11,149 nt of DNA from JBMYQA01 sp049600855 (GTDB lineage Bacteria; Bacteroidota; Bacteroidia; Cytophagales; Flammeovirgaceae): NCBI GenBank assembly GCA_049600855.1, contig JBMYQA010000206.1, positions 1 through 11,149 on the forward strand, given 5' to 3'. This document shows positions 1 through 6,508 of this stretch, one piece after another. The position numbers and the translations under genes were made by a program. The stretch's first letter is position 1, and each line of letters begins with the position of its first letter. The notes below the pieces were generated by a model. That model saw only the letters and a program-made list of their open reading frames with translations. It was not told the origin of the DNA and made no database searches.

Positions 1-4
1 TTGC

Positions 5-1666
5 ATGAAAAAGCCAATTATATTAGCTGTAGATGACGATGCTCAAGTACTAAAAGCGATTGTCAGAGATTTAAGAAGCATTTATAAAAAACAATATCGA
101 ATTCTCAATACAACCTCTGCCCATGAAGCGCTTCAAACCTTAGAAGAGCTGAAAAAAAAGGGAGAAGTTGTTGGGCTATTCGTTTCTGACCAGCGAATGC
201 CTGAGATGTTGGGAGTGGAATATTTGGAAAAGGCCAAGCAATTTTATCCAGAGGCCAAACGCGTGTTGCTCACGGCCTATTCGGATACAGATGCGGCAAT
301 TAAAGCCATTAACGAAGTGCAGTTGGACTACTATTTCCTAAAGCCGTGGGACCCACCTGAAGAGAAGTTATTTCCCGCACTCAATGATTTGTTAGACGAA
401 TGGCAAGCTCAATTTAAACCAGCATTTGATGGAATTCGAGTTGTTGGTTACCAATTTGCGCCTCGCTCTCACGATATCAAAGACTTTTTGGCTTCTAACC
501 TGATTCCTTACCAATGGCTAGACATCGAAACGAATGCCAAGGCAGAAGAGCTGATTCAGCTACATGCTATTGAGAAAAAATTCTTGCCCATTGTCGTATT
601 TCCCGATGCGAGCGTGTTGATTAATCCAAGTAATATCGAGCTAGCCGAAAAAGTAGGACTTTCTCCCCAAGCAAAAGATGACCTCTATGACGTGGTTATT
701 GTAGGGGCTGGCCCTGCTGGATTAGCCGCTGCGGTATATGGTGGCTCCGAAGGACTAAAAACGCTATTGATTGAAAAAAAGGCTCCTGGTGGACAAGCGG
801 GAACTTCGTCAAGAATTGAGAATTATTTAGGCTTTCCCAAAGGGCTGAGTGGTGCCGAACTTTCCAGAAGAGCCATTACACAAGCCATGCGATTTGGGGT
901 AGAGTTTCTTTCTCCCCAAGAGGTACAAAATATTGAGGTACAGGATGGGTACAAGCTGCTCAAGTTAGGGGATGGAACGACGGTGAAAGCAAAAAGTGTG
1001 GTAGTGACCACAGGGGTAGATTACCGAAAACACCCCGCAACGGGCATTCATGATTTTACAGGTGCAGGGATTTATTATGGAGCCGCTTCAACGGAAGCAG
1101 GGCCCATGAAAGGGAAACAAGTTTATATTGTAGGTGGCGGAAATTCCGCAGGACAAGCGGCAGTCTACATTTCCCAATTTGCTGAAAAAGTGCATATCGT
1201 CATTCGCAGGCCCGATTTAACGGCGAGCATGTCGGCTTACCTCATTGATCAGATTGATGCCATTGAAAACATTGAAGTAGTGTGTAATACCCAAGTCATT
1301 GAAGCCAAAGGCGTTGATCGTTTGGCAGCAGTCCGATTAGAAAATAAGGATGGCACAAATACGCGGGAGGCAGAAGCAGGGGGTTTATTTATCTTTATAG
1401 GCGCAAAACCCTATACAGATTGGCTGGATTTAGGCGTGATTAAAGACCCTAGAGGCTACATCGTAACTGGACGCGATTTAACCAACTATGAGGCATTCAA
1501 AAAAGTGTGGAAAGAAGAACGTGATCCCTATTTGTTGGAAACGTGCCAGCCAGGTGTGTTTGCTGCGGGAGATGTGCGTTCTGGTGCCATGAATCGGGTG
1601 GCTTCCGCCACAGGAGAAGGGGCAATGGCAATTAGCTTTGTTCACCGCTATTTAGCAGATTTTTAG
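5..1666 (+). CDS. Response-regulator receiver fused to thioredoxin-reductase-like FAD/NAD(P)H oxidoreductase
   Basis: 553 residues, cytoplasmic, three parts. Residues 1-135 are a receiver domain: acidic pocket DDD 10-12, phospho-acceptor Asp62 in SDQRMP, Thr90 and Lys113 in LKPW. Residues about 145-215 resemble the glutaredoxin-like linker of related fusions (PYQWLDIE, then LPIVVFPD) but have no cysteine. Residues 227-553 are a two-dinucleotide-domain flavoprotein: FAD motif GAGPAG 234-239, GGQAG at 262-266, NAD(P)H motif GGGNSAG 377-383, and the FAD-contacting GD at 522-523. Databases usually call this layout a fused response regulator/thioredoxin-disulfide reductase. Oddly, the position of the thioredoxin reductase CxxC reads YYGAAS (357-362), and the whole protein has only Cys427 and Cys514. 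Disulfide reduction by the usual mechanism therefore looks impossible, and the substrate is unknown. The ATG lies four bases into the window, so its promoter is not visible. A partner histidine kinase is expected but not seen here. Confidence 0.93.
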   Translation: MKKPIILAVDDDAQVLKAIVRDLRSIYKKQYRILNTTSAHEALQTLEELKKKGEVVGLFVSDQRMPEMLGVEYLEKAKQFYPEAKRVLLTAYSDTDAAIKAINEVQLDYYFLKPWDPPEEKLFPALNDLLDEWQAQFKPAFDGIRVVGYQFAPRSHDIKDFLASNLIPYQWLDIETNAKAEELIQLHAIEKKFLPIVVFPDASVLINPSNIELAEKVGLSPQAKDDLYDVVIVGAGPAGLAAAVYGGSEGLKTLLIEKKAPGGQAGTSSRIENYLGFPKGLSGAELSRRAITQAMRFGVEFLSPQEVQNIEVQDGYKLLKLGDGTTVKAKSVVVTTGVDYRKHPATGIHDFTGAGIYYGAASTEAGPMKGKQVYIVGGGNSAGQAAVYISQFAEKVHIVIRRPDLTASMSAYLIDQIDAIENIEVVCNTQVIEAKGVDRLAAVRLENKDGTNTREAEAGGLFIFIGAKPYTDWLDLGVIKDPRGYIVTGRDLTNYEAFKKVWKEERDPYLLETCQPGVFAAGDVRSGAMNRVASATGEGAMAISFVHRYLADF

Positions 1667-1695
1667 CCAATTTCTAGATCAATAAACTTGTCTTG

Positions 1696-1728
1696 ACTTT
1701 AGCAGTTAAACTACTTAACTGCTAAAGT
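1696..1728. repeat. Perfect 14-bp inverted repeat, 5-base loop, between the reductase fusion and egtB
   Basis: Arms 1696-1709 and 1715-1728 are exact reverse complements around the loop ACTAC. It lies 30 bases past the stop of the preceding gene and 31 bases before the preferred egtB start. No T-run follows the right arm on the plus strand, so it is not a classic intrinsic terminator, though it could still end transcription of the fusion gene. A weak -7-like sequence, TAAACTTG at 1683-1690, would place it at the 5' end of the egtB transcript. Operator, leader hairpin and terminator all remain open. Confidence 0.6.
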
Positions 1729-1759
1729 GGAGCTTATAACCAAAAGTAATCAACAAACT

Positions 1760-2980
1760 ATGCAACTGAAACAACGCTACACAAAAGTAAGAAACCAAAC
1801 CGAACTCATTTGTGAACCTTTATGCCCTGAAGATTTCGTAGTACAACCGATGGAAGATGTAAGTCCACCAAAGTGGCATTTAGGGCATACGACATGGTTT
1901 TTTGAAACATTTATTCTGCTCCCACATGCACCAGCGTATCAAGTGTTTCACCCAAGTTTCAGTTTCATATTCAATTCTTATTATGAATCAGTGGGCGAGC
2001 GCGTCATTCGCGCAAATCGCGGAAACTTGAGCCGACCTACCACGGATGAAATCAGGGCCTACCGCAAACATGTCGATCAGGCCATGAGCGAATTACTAAC
2101 TGGTGAGGTGAGTGAAGAAGTGAAATCGTTATTAATCGTAGGCTTGCATCATGAGCAGCAACATCAAGAACTGCTTGTAACTGATATCAAATACATTTTA
2201 GGAAATAATCCGCTGTTCCCCGTTTACCGTAAGAATGGACACGTTGCTCCAACACCCAGCAAACAAGATTGGTTTACGGTAGAGAAAGGGCTGTATGAGA
2301 TTGGCTATACAGGAAATGACTTTCATTGGGACAATGAAAAGGGCGTACATACGGTTTATTTAGATGAATTTACCATCTCTAATCGCCTCGTAACCAATGG
2401 CGAGTTTTTGGAATTTGTGGAGTCTGGAGCTTACGAACGCTTTGATTTGTGGCTGAGTGAAGCGTGGGGATGGATTCAGGAAGAAGAAATTAAAGCACCC
2501 ATGTATTGGCATCAGATTGATGGGAAATGGCACTTTTTTACCATGTCAGGGCTAGAACCGTTGGATTTAGACGCACCAGTCACCCACGTTTCCTTCTTTG
2601 AAGCCGATGCCTATGCGGGTTGGAAAGGCTATCGTTTACCTTCTGAAGCCGAATGGGAAGTCGCTTGTAAAAAGTTTGGTCAACTCGATCATCCTTCCAA
2701 TAATTACCTCGATCAAGGGCAATACCAACCTGTGGCGGCTGGGAGTAATCAGTTTTTTGGCGATTGTTGGGAATGGACAAATAGCGCTTACCTTCCGTAT
2801 CCGAATTACCAAAAACCCAATGGTGCTTTAGGGGAATACAATGGTAAATTTATGATTAATCAGATGGTACTGCGTGGTGGATCTTGTGCAACTCCTGCTG
2901 ATCACATTCGCCCAACTTACCGAAACTTCTTCCCAACTAACGCACGTTGGCAATTCTCAGGCATTCGCCTAGCTCGTTGA
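1760..2980 (+). CDS. egtB: Ergothioneine biosynthesis sulfoxide synthase EgtB
   Basis: 406 residues. A non-haem iron enzyme that uses O2 to join the sulfur of cysteine (or gamma-glutamylcysteine) to C2 of hercynine, giving the sulfoxide precursor of ergothioneine. The N-terminal DinB-like domain (about 5-150) supplies the iron ligands: His43 in WHLGH and His131/His135 in HHEQQHQE (HxxxHxE). The C-terminal formylglycine-generating-enzyme/sulfatase-modifying domain (about 175-406) has RLPSEAEWE 292-300, GDCWEW 334-339, LRGGS 371-375, PTYRNFFP 385-392 and the ending GIRLAR. Tyr74-Tyr75 (SYYESVGER) match, as I recall, the paired active-site tyrosines of the cysteine-using Chloracidobacterium EgtB. 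The reading frame opens at a GTG at 1727, but that codon sits in the arm of a perfect stem-loop; ATG 1760 starts the family-typical QRYxxVRxxT segment, so I chose it. There is no fused methyltransferase, which argues against OvoA. egtD follows 170 bases later. Confidence 0.95.
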   Translation: MQLKQRYTKVRNQTELICEPLCPEDFVVQPMEDVSPPKWHLGHTTWFFETFILLPHAPAYQVFHPSFSFIFNSYYESVGERVIRANRGNLSRPTTDEIRAYRKHVDQAMSELLTGEVSEEVKSLLIVGLHHEQQHQELLVTDIKYILGNNPLFPVYRKNGHVAPTPSKQDWFTVEKGLYEIGYTGNDFHWDNEKGVHTVYLDEFTISNRLVTNGEFLEFVESGAYERFDLWLSEAWGWIQEEEIKAPMYWHQIDGKWHFFTMSGLEPLDLDAPVTHVSFFEADAYAGWKGYRLPSEAEWEVACKKFGQLDHPSNNYLDQGQYQPVAAGSNQFFGDCWEWTNSAYLPYPNYQKPNGALGEYNGKFMINQMVLRGGSCATPADHIRPTYRNFFPTNARWQFSGIRLAR

Positions 2981-3093
2981 TGAGGTACATAAACTACTTC
3001 AAAAACTGAACTTTTGTTGTTGTAAACTCTTTATATAAGTAGATCACTCACTTTTCACAAAAATGGGTTAATCATACCTGTTCTCAATACAAT

Positions 3094-3125
3094 TATACTT
3101 GTAGTATGCCGCATATTGGCATACT
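3094..3125 (+). promoter_or_regulatory. Possible -7 element and stem-loop in the egtD leader
   Basis: TATACTTG at 3094-3101 matches the Bacteroidota -7 consensus TAnnTTTG in seven of eight places, but no clear TTG is seen at -33 spacing. Directly behind it, 3103-3110 and 3118-3125 form a perfect 8-bp stem (AGTATGCC/GGCATACT) with a 7-base loop. The first five bases of the left arm could instead pair with ATACT at 3095-3099, so two exclusive foldings exist. The structure ends 25 bases before the egtD ATG. An in-frame ATG at 3106 lies inside the stem and is unlikely to be the start. Confidence 0.35.
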
Positions 3126-3150
3126 CCCATATTTCAAACTCCAAACTATA

Positions 3151-4119
3151 ATGGCAGAAACTGACATAAGTTACCACCAACAATTTGCAGATGATATTCA
3201 AGAAGGGTTTTCTCAGCAGCCTAAAATAATTTCTTCCAAGTACTTTTACGATGATCGAGGCAGTCAATTATTTGCCGAGATTATGAATTTAGATGAGTAT
3301 TACCTCACCGATTGTGAATATGAAATCTTTAACTTGCAAAGAGAACAAATTACGCAAGCATTTTTAGCAGGGGGCGATGGAATCAACTTGATTGAATTGG
3401 GAGCGGGCAATGGTTTGAAAACGCAGTTGCTATTGAGCGCTTTGTACGAGCAGCAAGCAGATTTTGAATATTCGCCAATTGACATTTCCGAAGAGGCCAT
3501 GCAATCCTTAGTGAGTAACCTGAAAGCTCGTTACCCAAATATGAAGGTCAATCCGCTGATTATGGATTACTTCCATGCCTTAGATGTGTTGGAGGAACAA
3601 TCAGATAAGCGTAAGATCGTGATGTTTTTAGGAGCAAATATTGGGAATTACACCCATAAGGAGTCTATTGACCTCATTCAGCAAATTAAAAGCCGATTGC
3701 AAAAAGCCGATATGTTGTTTATTGGGTATGACCTTAAAAAAGATCCACGGGCAATTTTAAATGCTTATGACGATGCAAAAGGCGTGACGAAGGCGTTTAA
3801 CCTCAACTTACTGGAACGCATGAATCGTGAACTAGGGGCAAACTTTGAGCTAGCGGCTTTTGACCATTATGCCATTTATGAACCCATCAGTGGTGAAGCA
3901 CGAAGTTACTTGATCAGCTTAAAAAATCAGGACGTGTACTTTGATGCCTTAGAGAAAACCATCTCCTTTAACGAGTGGGAACTCATCCACACAGAAATTT
4001 CACGAAAATTTGACTTGCAACAAATTGAAGCCATGGCGCAAGAAACAGGCTTTAGGGTTGTGGAACATTTTAGGGATAAACGCAAGTTTTTCAATGATTC
4101 GTTGTGGCAGTTCGTGTAG
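3151..4119 (+). CDS. egtD: L-histidine N-alpha-methyltransferase EgtD
   Basis: 322 residues from the ATG at 3151, close to the usual family length of about 320; the frame is open to an ATG at 3106, but those 15 extra residues fit the family poorly. EgtD is a cytoplasmic SAM-dependent enzyme that trimethylates the alpha-amino group of histidine to give hercynine, the substrate of EgtB. The Rossmann-type SAM site is IELGAGNG 81-88. Other family blocks are KYFYDDRGSQLF 30-41, EYYLT 49-53, FLGANIGN 159-166 and TEISRKF 281-287. Asn166, Tyr206, Glu282 and Ser284 fall at the same numbers as the histidine-binding residues I remember for the Mycolicibacterium enzyme, so substrate specificity looks intact. 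It lies 170 bases behind egtB on the same strand. It may be read through from egtB or have its own promoter, as suggested by the leader structure just upstream. Confidence 0.95.
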   Translation: MAETDISYHQQFADDIQEGFSQQPKIISSKYFYDDRGSQLFAEIMNLDEYYLTDCEYEIFNLQREQITQAFLAGGDGINLIELGAGNGLKTQLLLSALYEQQADFEYSPIDISEEAMQSLVSNLKARYPNMKVNPLIMDYFHALDVLEEQSDKRKIVMFLGANIGNYTHKESIDLIQQIKSRLQKADMLFIGYDLKKDPRAILNAYDDAKGVTKAFNLNLLERMNRELGANFELAAFDHYAIYEPISGEARSYLISLKNQDVYFDALEKTISFNEWELIHTEISRKFDLQQIEAMAQETGFRVVEHFRDKRKFFNDSLWQFV

Positions 4120-4493
4120 CGAATAATCGCAGTAACTGAGTGGAGCATCGATTTGAACGAGTGATTAGAAATCAGGAAGTAGCCGAAACTTCAACTTCTC
4201 AGTTTGCGTCAAATAGGACAGCACTGATCGCCAAATTTACTACTTAAATTTGTTCATTTTCAGGGGAAATCCATCCAAAAATAGATTGCAGCAATTTGTT
4301 ATTTGACTGTTAAGGCTAGTATTAAGCTTAGAATCACGCCAATTGCTCCTTATTTTTGATGGTGATGATTTAGCTAATGCGTTGCTTGAATTGTCTACAT
4401 TCTGAAAGAATTTAAGTTGGTAAGTGCTCAATAATTCATGTTCTTAAATCGTATTGAAGTTGTTAACAGCACGCACTTGTACTGCCAAAATTT
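4120..4493. other. 374-base gap after egtD without a recognisable gene
   Basis: The stretch is A+T-rich with stops in all frames. It holds a perfect 8-bp inverted repeat at 4232-4239 and 4245-4252 (CAAATTTA/TAAATTTG, loop CTACT). This is a possible weak terminator for egtD, though no solid T-run follows. A possible promoter lies near its right end. The reading frames of up to 63 codons inside it resemble nothing I know. I see no RNA gene or mobile-element end; a small RNA cannot be excluded. Confidence 0.5.
4391..4420 (+). promoter_or_regulatory. Possible Bacteroidota-type promoter for the lipoprotein/thioredoxin pair
   Basis: TTG at 4391-4393 is followed after 19 bases by TAAGTTGG at 4413-4420, which differs from the -7 consensus TAnnTTTG at one base. 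The spacing is right for this sigma factor, and transcription would begin roughly 65-70 bases before the ATG at 4494. Such short matches arise by chance in A+T-rich DNA, so confidence is low. Confidence 0.3.
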
Positions 4494-5207
4494 ATGATTA
4501 TGATGCGGAAACTTTTCCCATTTTGTTATTTTATTCTTCTTCTTGGAATGTATTCATGTAATGAAAGCCTAGAACCAACCGATACGAGTTGCGATGCTTC
4601 TGGCTTTTATCCATTAAACCTTGGTTATTTCATCTCATATGAAGTCACTGAAATCCAACACAGTGAATTGGGCGAAGATGACACGTTGAAGTATCAAATT
4701 AAGGAAGTACTTGCAGATACCTTTACCGATCTCTCAGCTCAACGGGCTTATCGTTTGGAGCGTTTCAGCCGAGCGGATGCCAGTGCAGATTGGCAACTCG
4801 ACTCCATCTGGGCGGTGCGCGATGAAGGACTCCGTTTGGTCAAGGTGGAGAGTAATGTTCCTTTTGTAAAACTCATTTGTCCATTGGTTGAGGAAAACTC
4901 TTGGGACGGTAATTTGTTCAATAACTTAGCGGAACAAACTTATGTGGTACAAGACTTGCAACAATCATTTCAATTAGACGATGAATTGTTCGATCATAGT
5001 GTCACAGTGATTCAAAAAGCTGATACGGTGAGTATTCTGAATCGAGACTATCGGGTGGAGGTATTCGCAAAAGACATTGGCCTCATTTACAAGAAAAATG
5101 AGATTTTCCGATTTTGTGATGACTTTGATGATCCTTGTTTTGGTCAAGATTCTGTAATTGGCGGCACATTTTATGAACAAAAATTGTTGGATTTCGGTCA
5201 AGAATAA
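4494..5207 (+). CDS. Probable lipoprotein of unknown function
   Basis: 237 residues. The N-terminus has a short basic start (MMRK), a hydrophobic stretch to about residue 18, and Cys22 in GMYSC. This fits a lipoprotein signal with the relaxed lipobox common in Bacteroidota, so the product is probably lipid-anchored in the cell envelope. ATG codons at 4494, 4500 and 4503 are all possible starts; the last gives MRKLF, with the cysteine at 19. The mature part (YPLNLGYFISYEV, later WDGN and GLIYKK) resembles a conserved but uncharacterised family of Cytophagia lipoproteins that begin 'YPL..G.Y..YEV'; I recall this resemblance and have not checked it. Beta-rich, acidic, no catalytic motif seen. 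Cysteines also occur at 33, 129, 203 and 211. The stop is four bases before the next ATG, so it is almost certainly co-transcribed with the thioredoxin-like gene that follows. Confidence 0.8.
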   Translation: MIMMRKLFPFCYFILLLGMYSCNESLEPTDTSCDASGFYPLNLGYFISYEVTEIQHSELGEDDTLKYQIKEVLADTFTDLSAQRAYRLERFSRADASADWQLDSIWAVRDEGLRLVKVESNVPFVKLICPLVEENSWDGNLFNNLAEQTYVVQDLQQSFQLDDELFDHSVTVIQKADTVSILNRDYRVEVFAKDIGLIYKKNEIFRFCDDFDDPCFGQDSVIGGTFYEQKLLDFGQE

Positions 5208-5211
5208 TATT

Positions 5212-5733
5212 ATGATGAAAACGATGAAGAACTTTTTAGTAGTTGCACTGCTATTTTTTATAGCAACAAGCTTTGATTATACGGGGAATGAGGCCACCAC
5301 TGAAGGCCAAGAGATTAAAGCGGTAAAGTTTAAAGAAATTCAACGCTTAATGGATGATGACTCTGGCGATTTGCAGGTCATCAACTTTTGGGCAACTTGG
5401 TGTGGGCCATGTGTAAAAGAAATGCCAAGTTTTGAAAAAGCACGAGAAAAGTATGCGGCAAAAGGAGTGAAATTCACTTTAGTAAGTTTAGATTTCAAAG
5501 AAGATTTGGAGAATAAAGTGATCCCTTTTGTCAATCGAAAAAAGATTAAATCAGATGTCATTTTGCTAGATAACGTCAAATACGACACGTGGATTGGCAA
5601 AGTGGATGACGATTGGGAAGGTGAAATTCCCGTCACATTGTTTGTGAACAAGAAAAAAGGCATCCGCTATTTTGTGAAAGCCGCTATGGAGTTTGAAGAG
5701 TTGGATGCCACGATTGCTCGATATTTAAAATAA
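5212..5733 (+). CDS. Exported TlpA-like thioredoxin-fold protein
   Basis: 173 residues from ATG 5212; ATG codons at 5215 and 5224 are equally plausible, and the frame also runs back into the preceding gene without a good start. Residues 1-20 form a signal peptide (MKNFLVVALLFF, then IATS) with no lipobox, so a periplasmic location is likely. The thioredoxin fold (about 37-173) has the classic active site NFWATWCGPC with Cys64 and Cys67, followed by KEMPSF as in TlpA/ResA proteins, and the cis-proline Pro140 in EIPVT. It should be a thiol-disulfide oxidoreductase acting on exported proteins. WCGPC is typical of reducing members, but its electron donor is not encoded here. It sits four bases after the lipoprotein gene, which suggests they are made together. 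The partner substrate is unknown. Confidence 0.92.
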   Translation: MMKTMKNFLVVALLFFIATSFDYTGNEATTEGQEIKAVKFKEIQRLMDDDSGDLQVINFWATWCGPCVKEMPSFEKAREKYAAKGVKFTLVSLDFKEDLENKVIPFVNRKKIKSDVILLDNVKYDTWIGKVDDDWEGEIPVTLFVNKKKGIRYFVKAAMEFEELDATIARYLK

Positions 5734-5791
5734 ACACTAATACTTACTCAACAACCAAAAAATTATTTTAACCCTACAAAACTTTTCCAAT

Positions 5792-6424
5792 ATGAAAACT
5801 AAGTGGTTCTTTATACCAGCATTATTATGTGGCTTAACACTTCTGACTGCAGCCTCTTGGGTTGCTCCAAAAGGTGGAGGTGATGGGTATAGCGTGGGCG
5901 ATGTAGTGGAAGATTTCTCCTTAAAGAATATTGATGGCAAAATGGTATCATTGGCTAGCTATAAGAAAGCAAAAGGCTTTATCGTTACATTTACGTGTAA
6001 TCACTGTCCATATGCCAAATTGTATGAAGATCGCCTCATCGAATTGCACAATAAATATGCAAGTAAAGGGTATCCTGTAGTCGCAATTAACCCAAATGAT
6101 GTGACTAAACAGCCAGAAGATTCTTTCGAGAATATGAAGAAAAGAGCAAAAGAAAAAGGGTTCCCTTTTGCCTATTTATACGATGAAACGCAAGAAATCG
6201 CTACTGCCTATGGCGCTACGCGAACACCTCATGTATATATCCTGCATAAGGATGGAAAAGAGCTAAAAGTGAAATACATTGGTGCTATTGACGACAACCC
6301 ACGTAATGCCGATGATGCTTCTGAATTTTTTGTAAGCGATGCCATTAACGCATTATTAAAAGGCAAGGAAGTGAAGAAAACACATACCAAAGCAATTGGT
6401 TGTACCATCAAGTGGAAAGAATAG
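5792..6424 (+). CDS. Exported peroxiredoxin-like/thioredoxin family protein with CNHC motif
   Basis: 210 residues. A signal peptide covers about 1-22 (MKTKWFFIPALLCGL, hydrophobic, then TAASWVA). The mature domain begins with the redoxin pattern GDVVEDFSLKNIDGK and has TFTCNHCPYAKLYEDR with Cys69 and Cys72, INPND 99-103, YLYDETQ 128-134 and cis-proline Pro146 in ATRTPH. It ends in AIGCTIKW with a third cysteine, Cys204. This pattern belongs to the peroxiredoxin-like family of AhpC/TSA relatives annotated simply as thioredoxin family protein; substrate and physiological role are not established. The CNHC pair sits where thioredoxins carry CxxC, so dithiol chemistry is more likely than one-cysteine peroxidase chemistry. 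It lies 58 bases behind the TlpA-like gene, with no clear promoter between, so co-transcription is possible. A strong terminator follows 16 bases after the stop. Confidence 0.9.
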   Translation: MKTKWFFIPALLCGLTLLTAASWVAPKGGGDGYSVGDVVEDFSLKNIDGKMVSLASYKKAKGFIVTFTCNHCPYAKLYEDRLIELHNKYASKGYPVVAINPNDVTKQPEDSFENMKKRAKEKGFPFAYLYDETQEIATAYGATRTPHVYILHKDGKELKVKYIGAIDDNPRNADDASEFFVSDAINALLKGKEVKKTHTKAIGCTIKWKE

Positions 6425-6440
6425 CCCATTGCTTTTATTC

Positions 6441-6484
6441 AAAAAAACAGGAGTCACTCAATATAGCGTGGCTCCTGTTTTTTT
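6441..6484. terminator. Bidirectional intrinsic terminator between convergent genes
   Basis: Arms 6441-6453 (AAAAAAACAGGAG) and 6472-6484 (CTCCTGTTTTTTT) pair perfectly over 13 bp. The stem extends inward by one G-T pair and three Watson-Crick pairs, leaving a 10-base loop at 6458-6467. The T-run on one side and A-run on the other make it work on both strands: for the plus-strand CNHC gene ending at 6424 and for the minus-strand gene ending at 6509. Confidence 0.93.
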
Positions 6485-6508
6485 GCATAAAAGCGATACG
6501 TGCAAGGA

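Noticed and set aside
1727..1759. GTG start at 1727 adding 11 residues to EgtB
   Set aside because: The GTG lies inside the right arm of a perfect palindrome, and the added residues do not fit the family; ATG 1760 gives the usual N-terminus.
2598..2831. 77-codon plus-strand frame inside egtB
   Set aside because: Lies wholly within a well-supported gene in another frame, with no independent signal.
1727..2980. OvoA (ovothiol synthase) as an alternative to EgtB
   Set aside because: OvoA proteins carry a fused C-terminal methyltransferase and are far longer; this protein ends right after the sulfatase-modifying-like domain and is followed by a separate egtD.
4305..4404. Plus-strand stretch of about 32 codons that reads protein-like (IFDGDDLANALLEL), possible gene remnant
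   Set aside because: No start codon in context, a stop close on both sides, and no family I can name; too short to call a pseudogene.
4240..4431. Minus-strand 63-codon frame in the gap after egtD
   Set aside because: Low-complexity composition, no recognisable motif, no neighbour on its strand and no promoter seen; likely chance.
5340..5663. 107-codon minus-strand frame opposite the TlpA-like gene
   Set aside because: Antisense shadow of a gene with clear thioredoxin motifs; shows no domain of its own.
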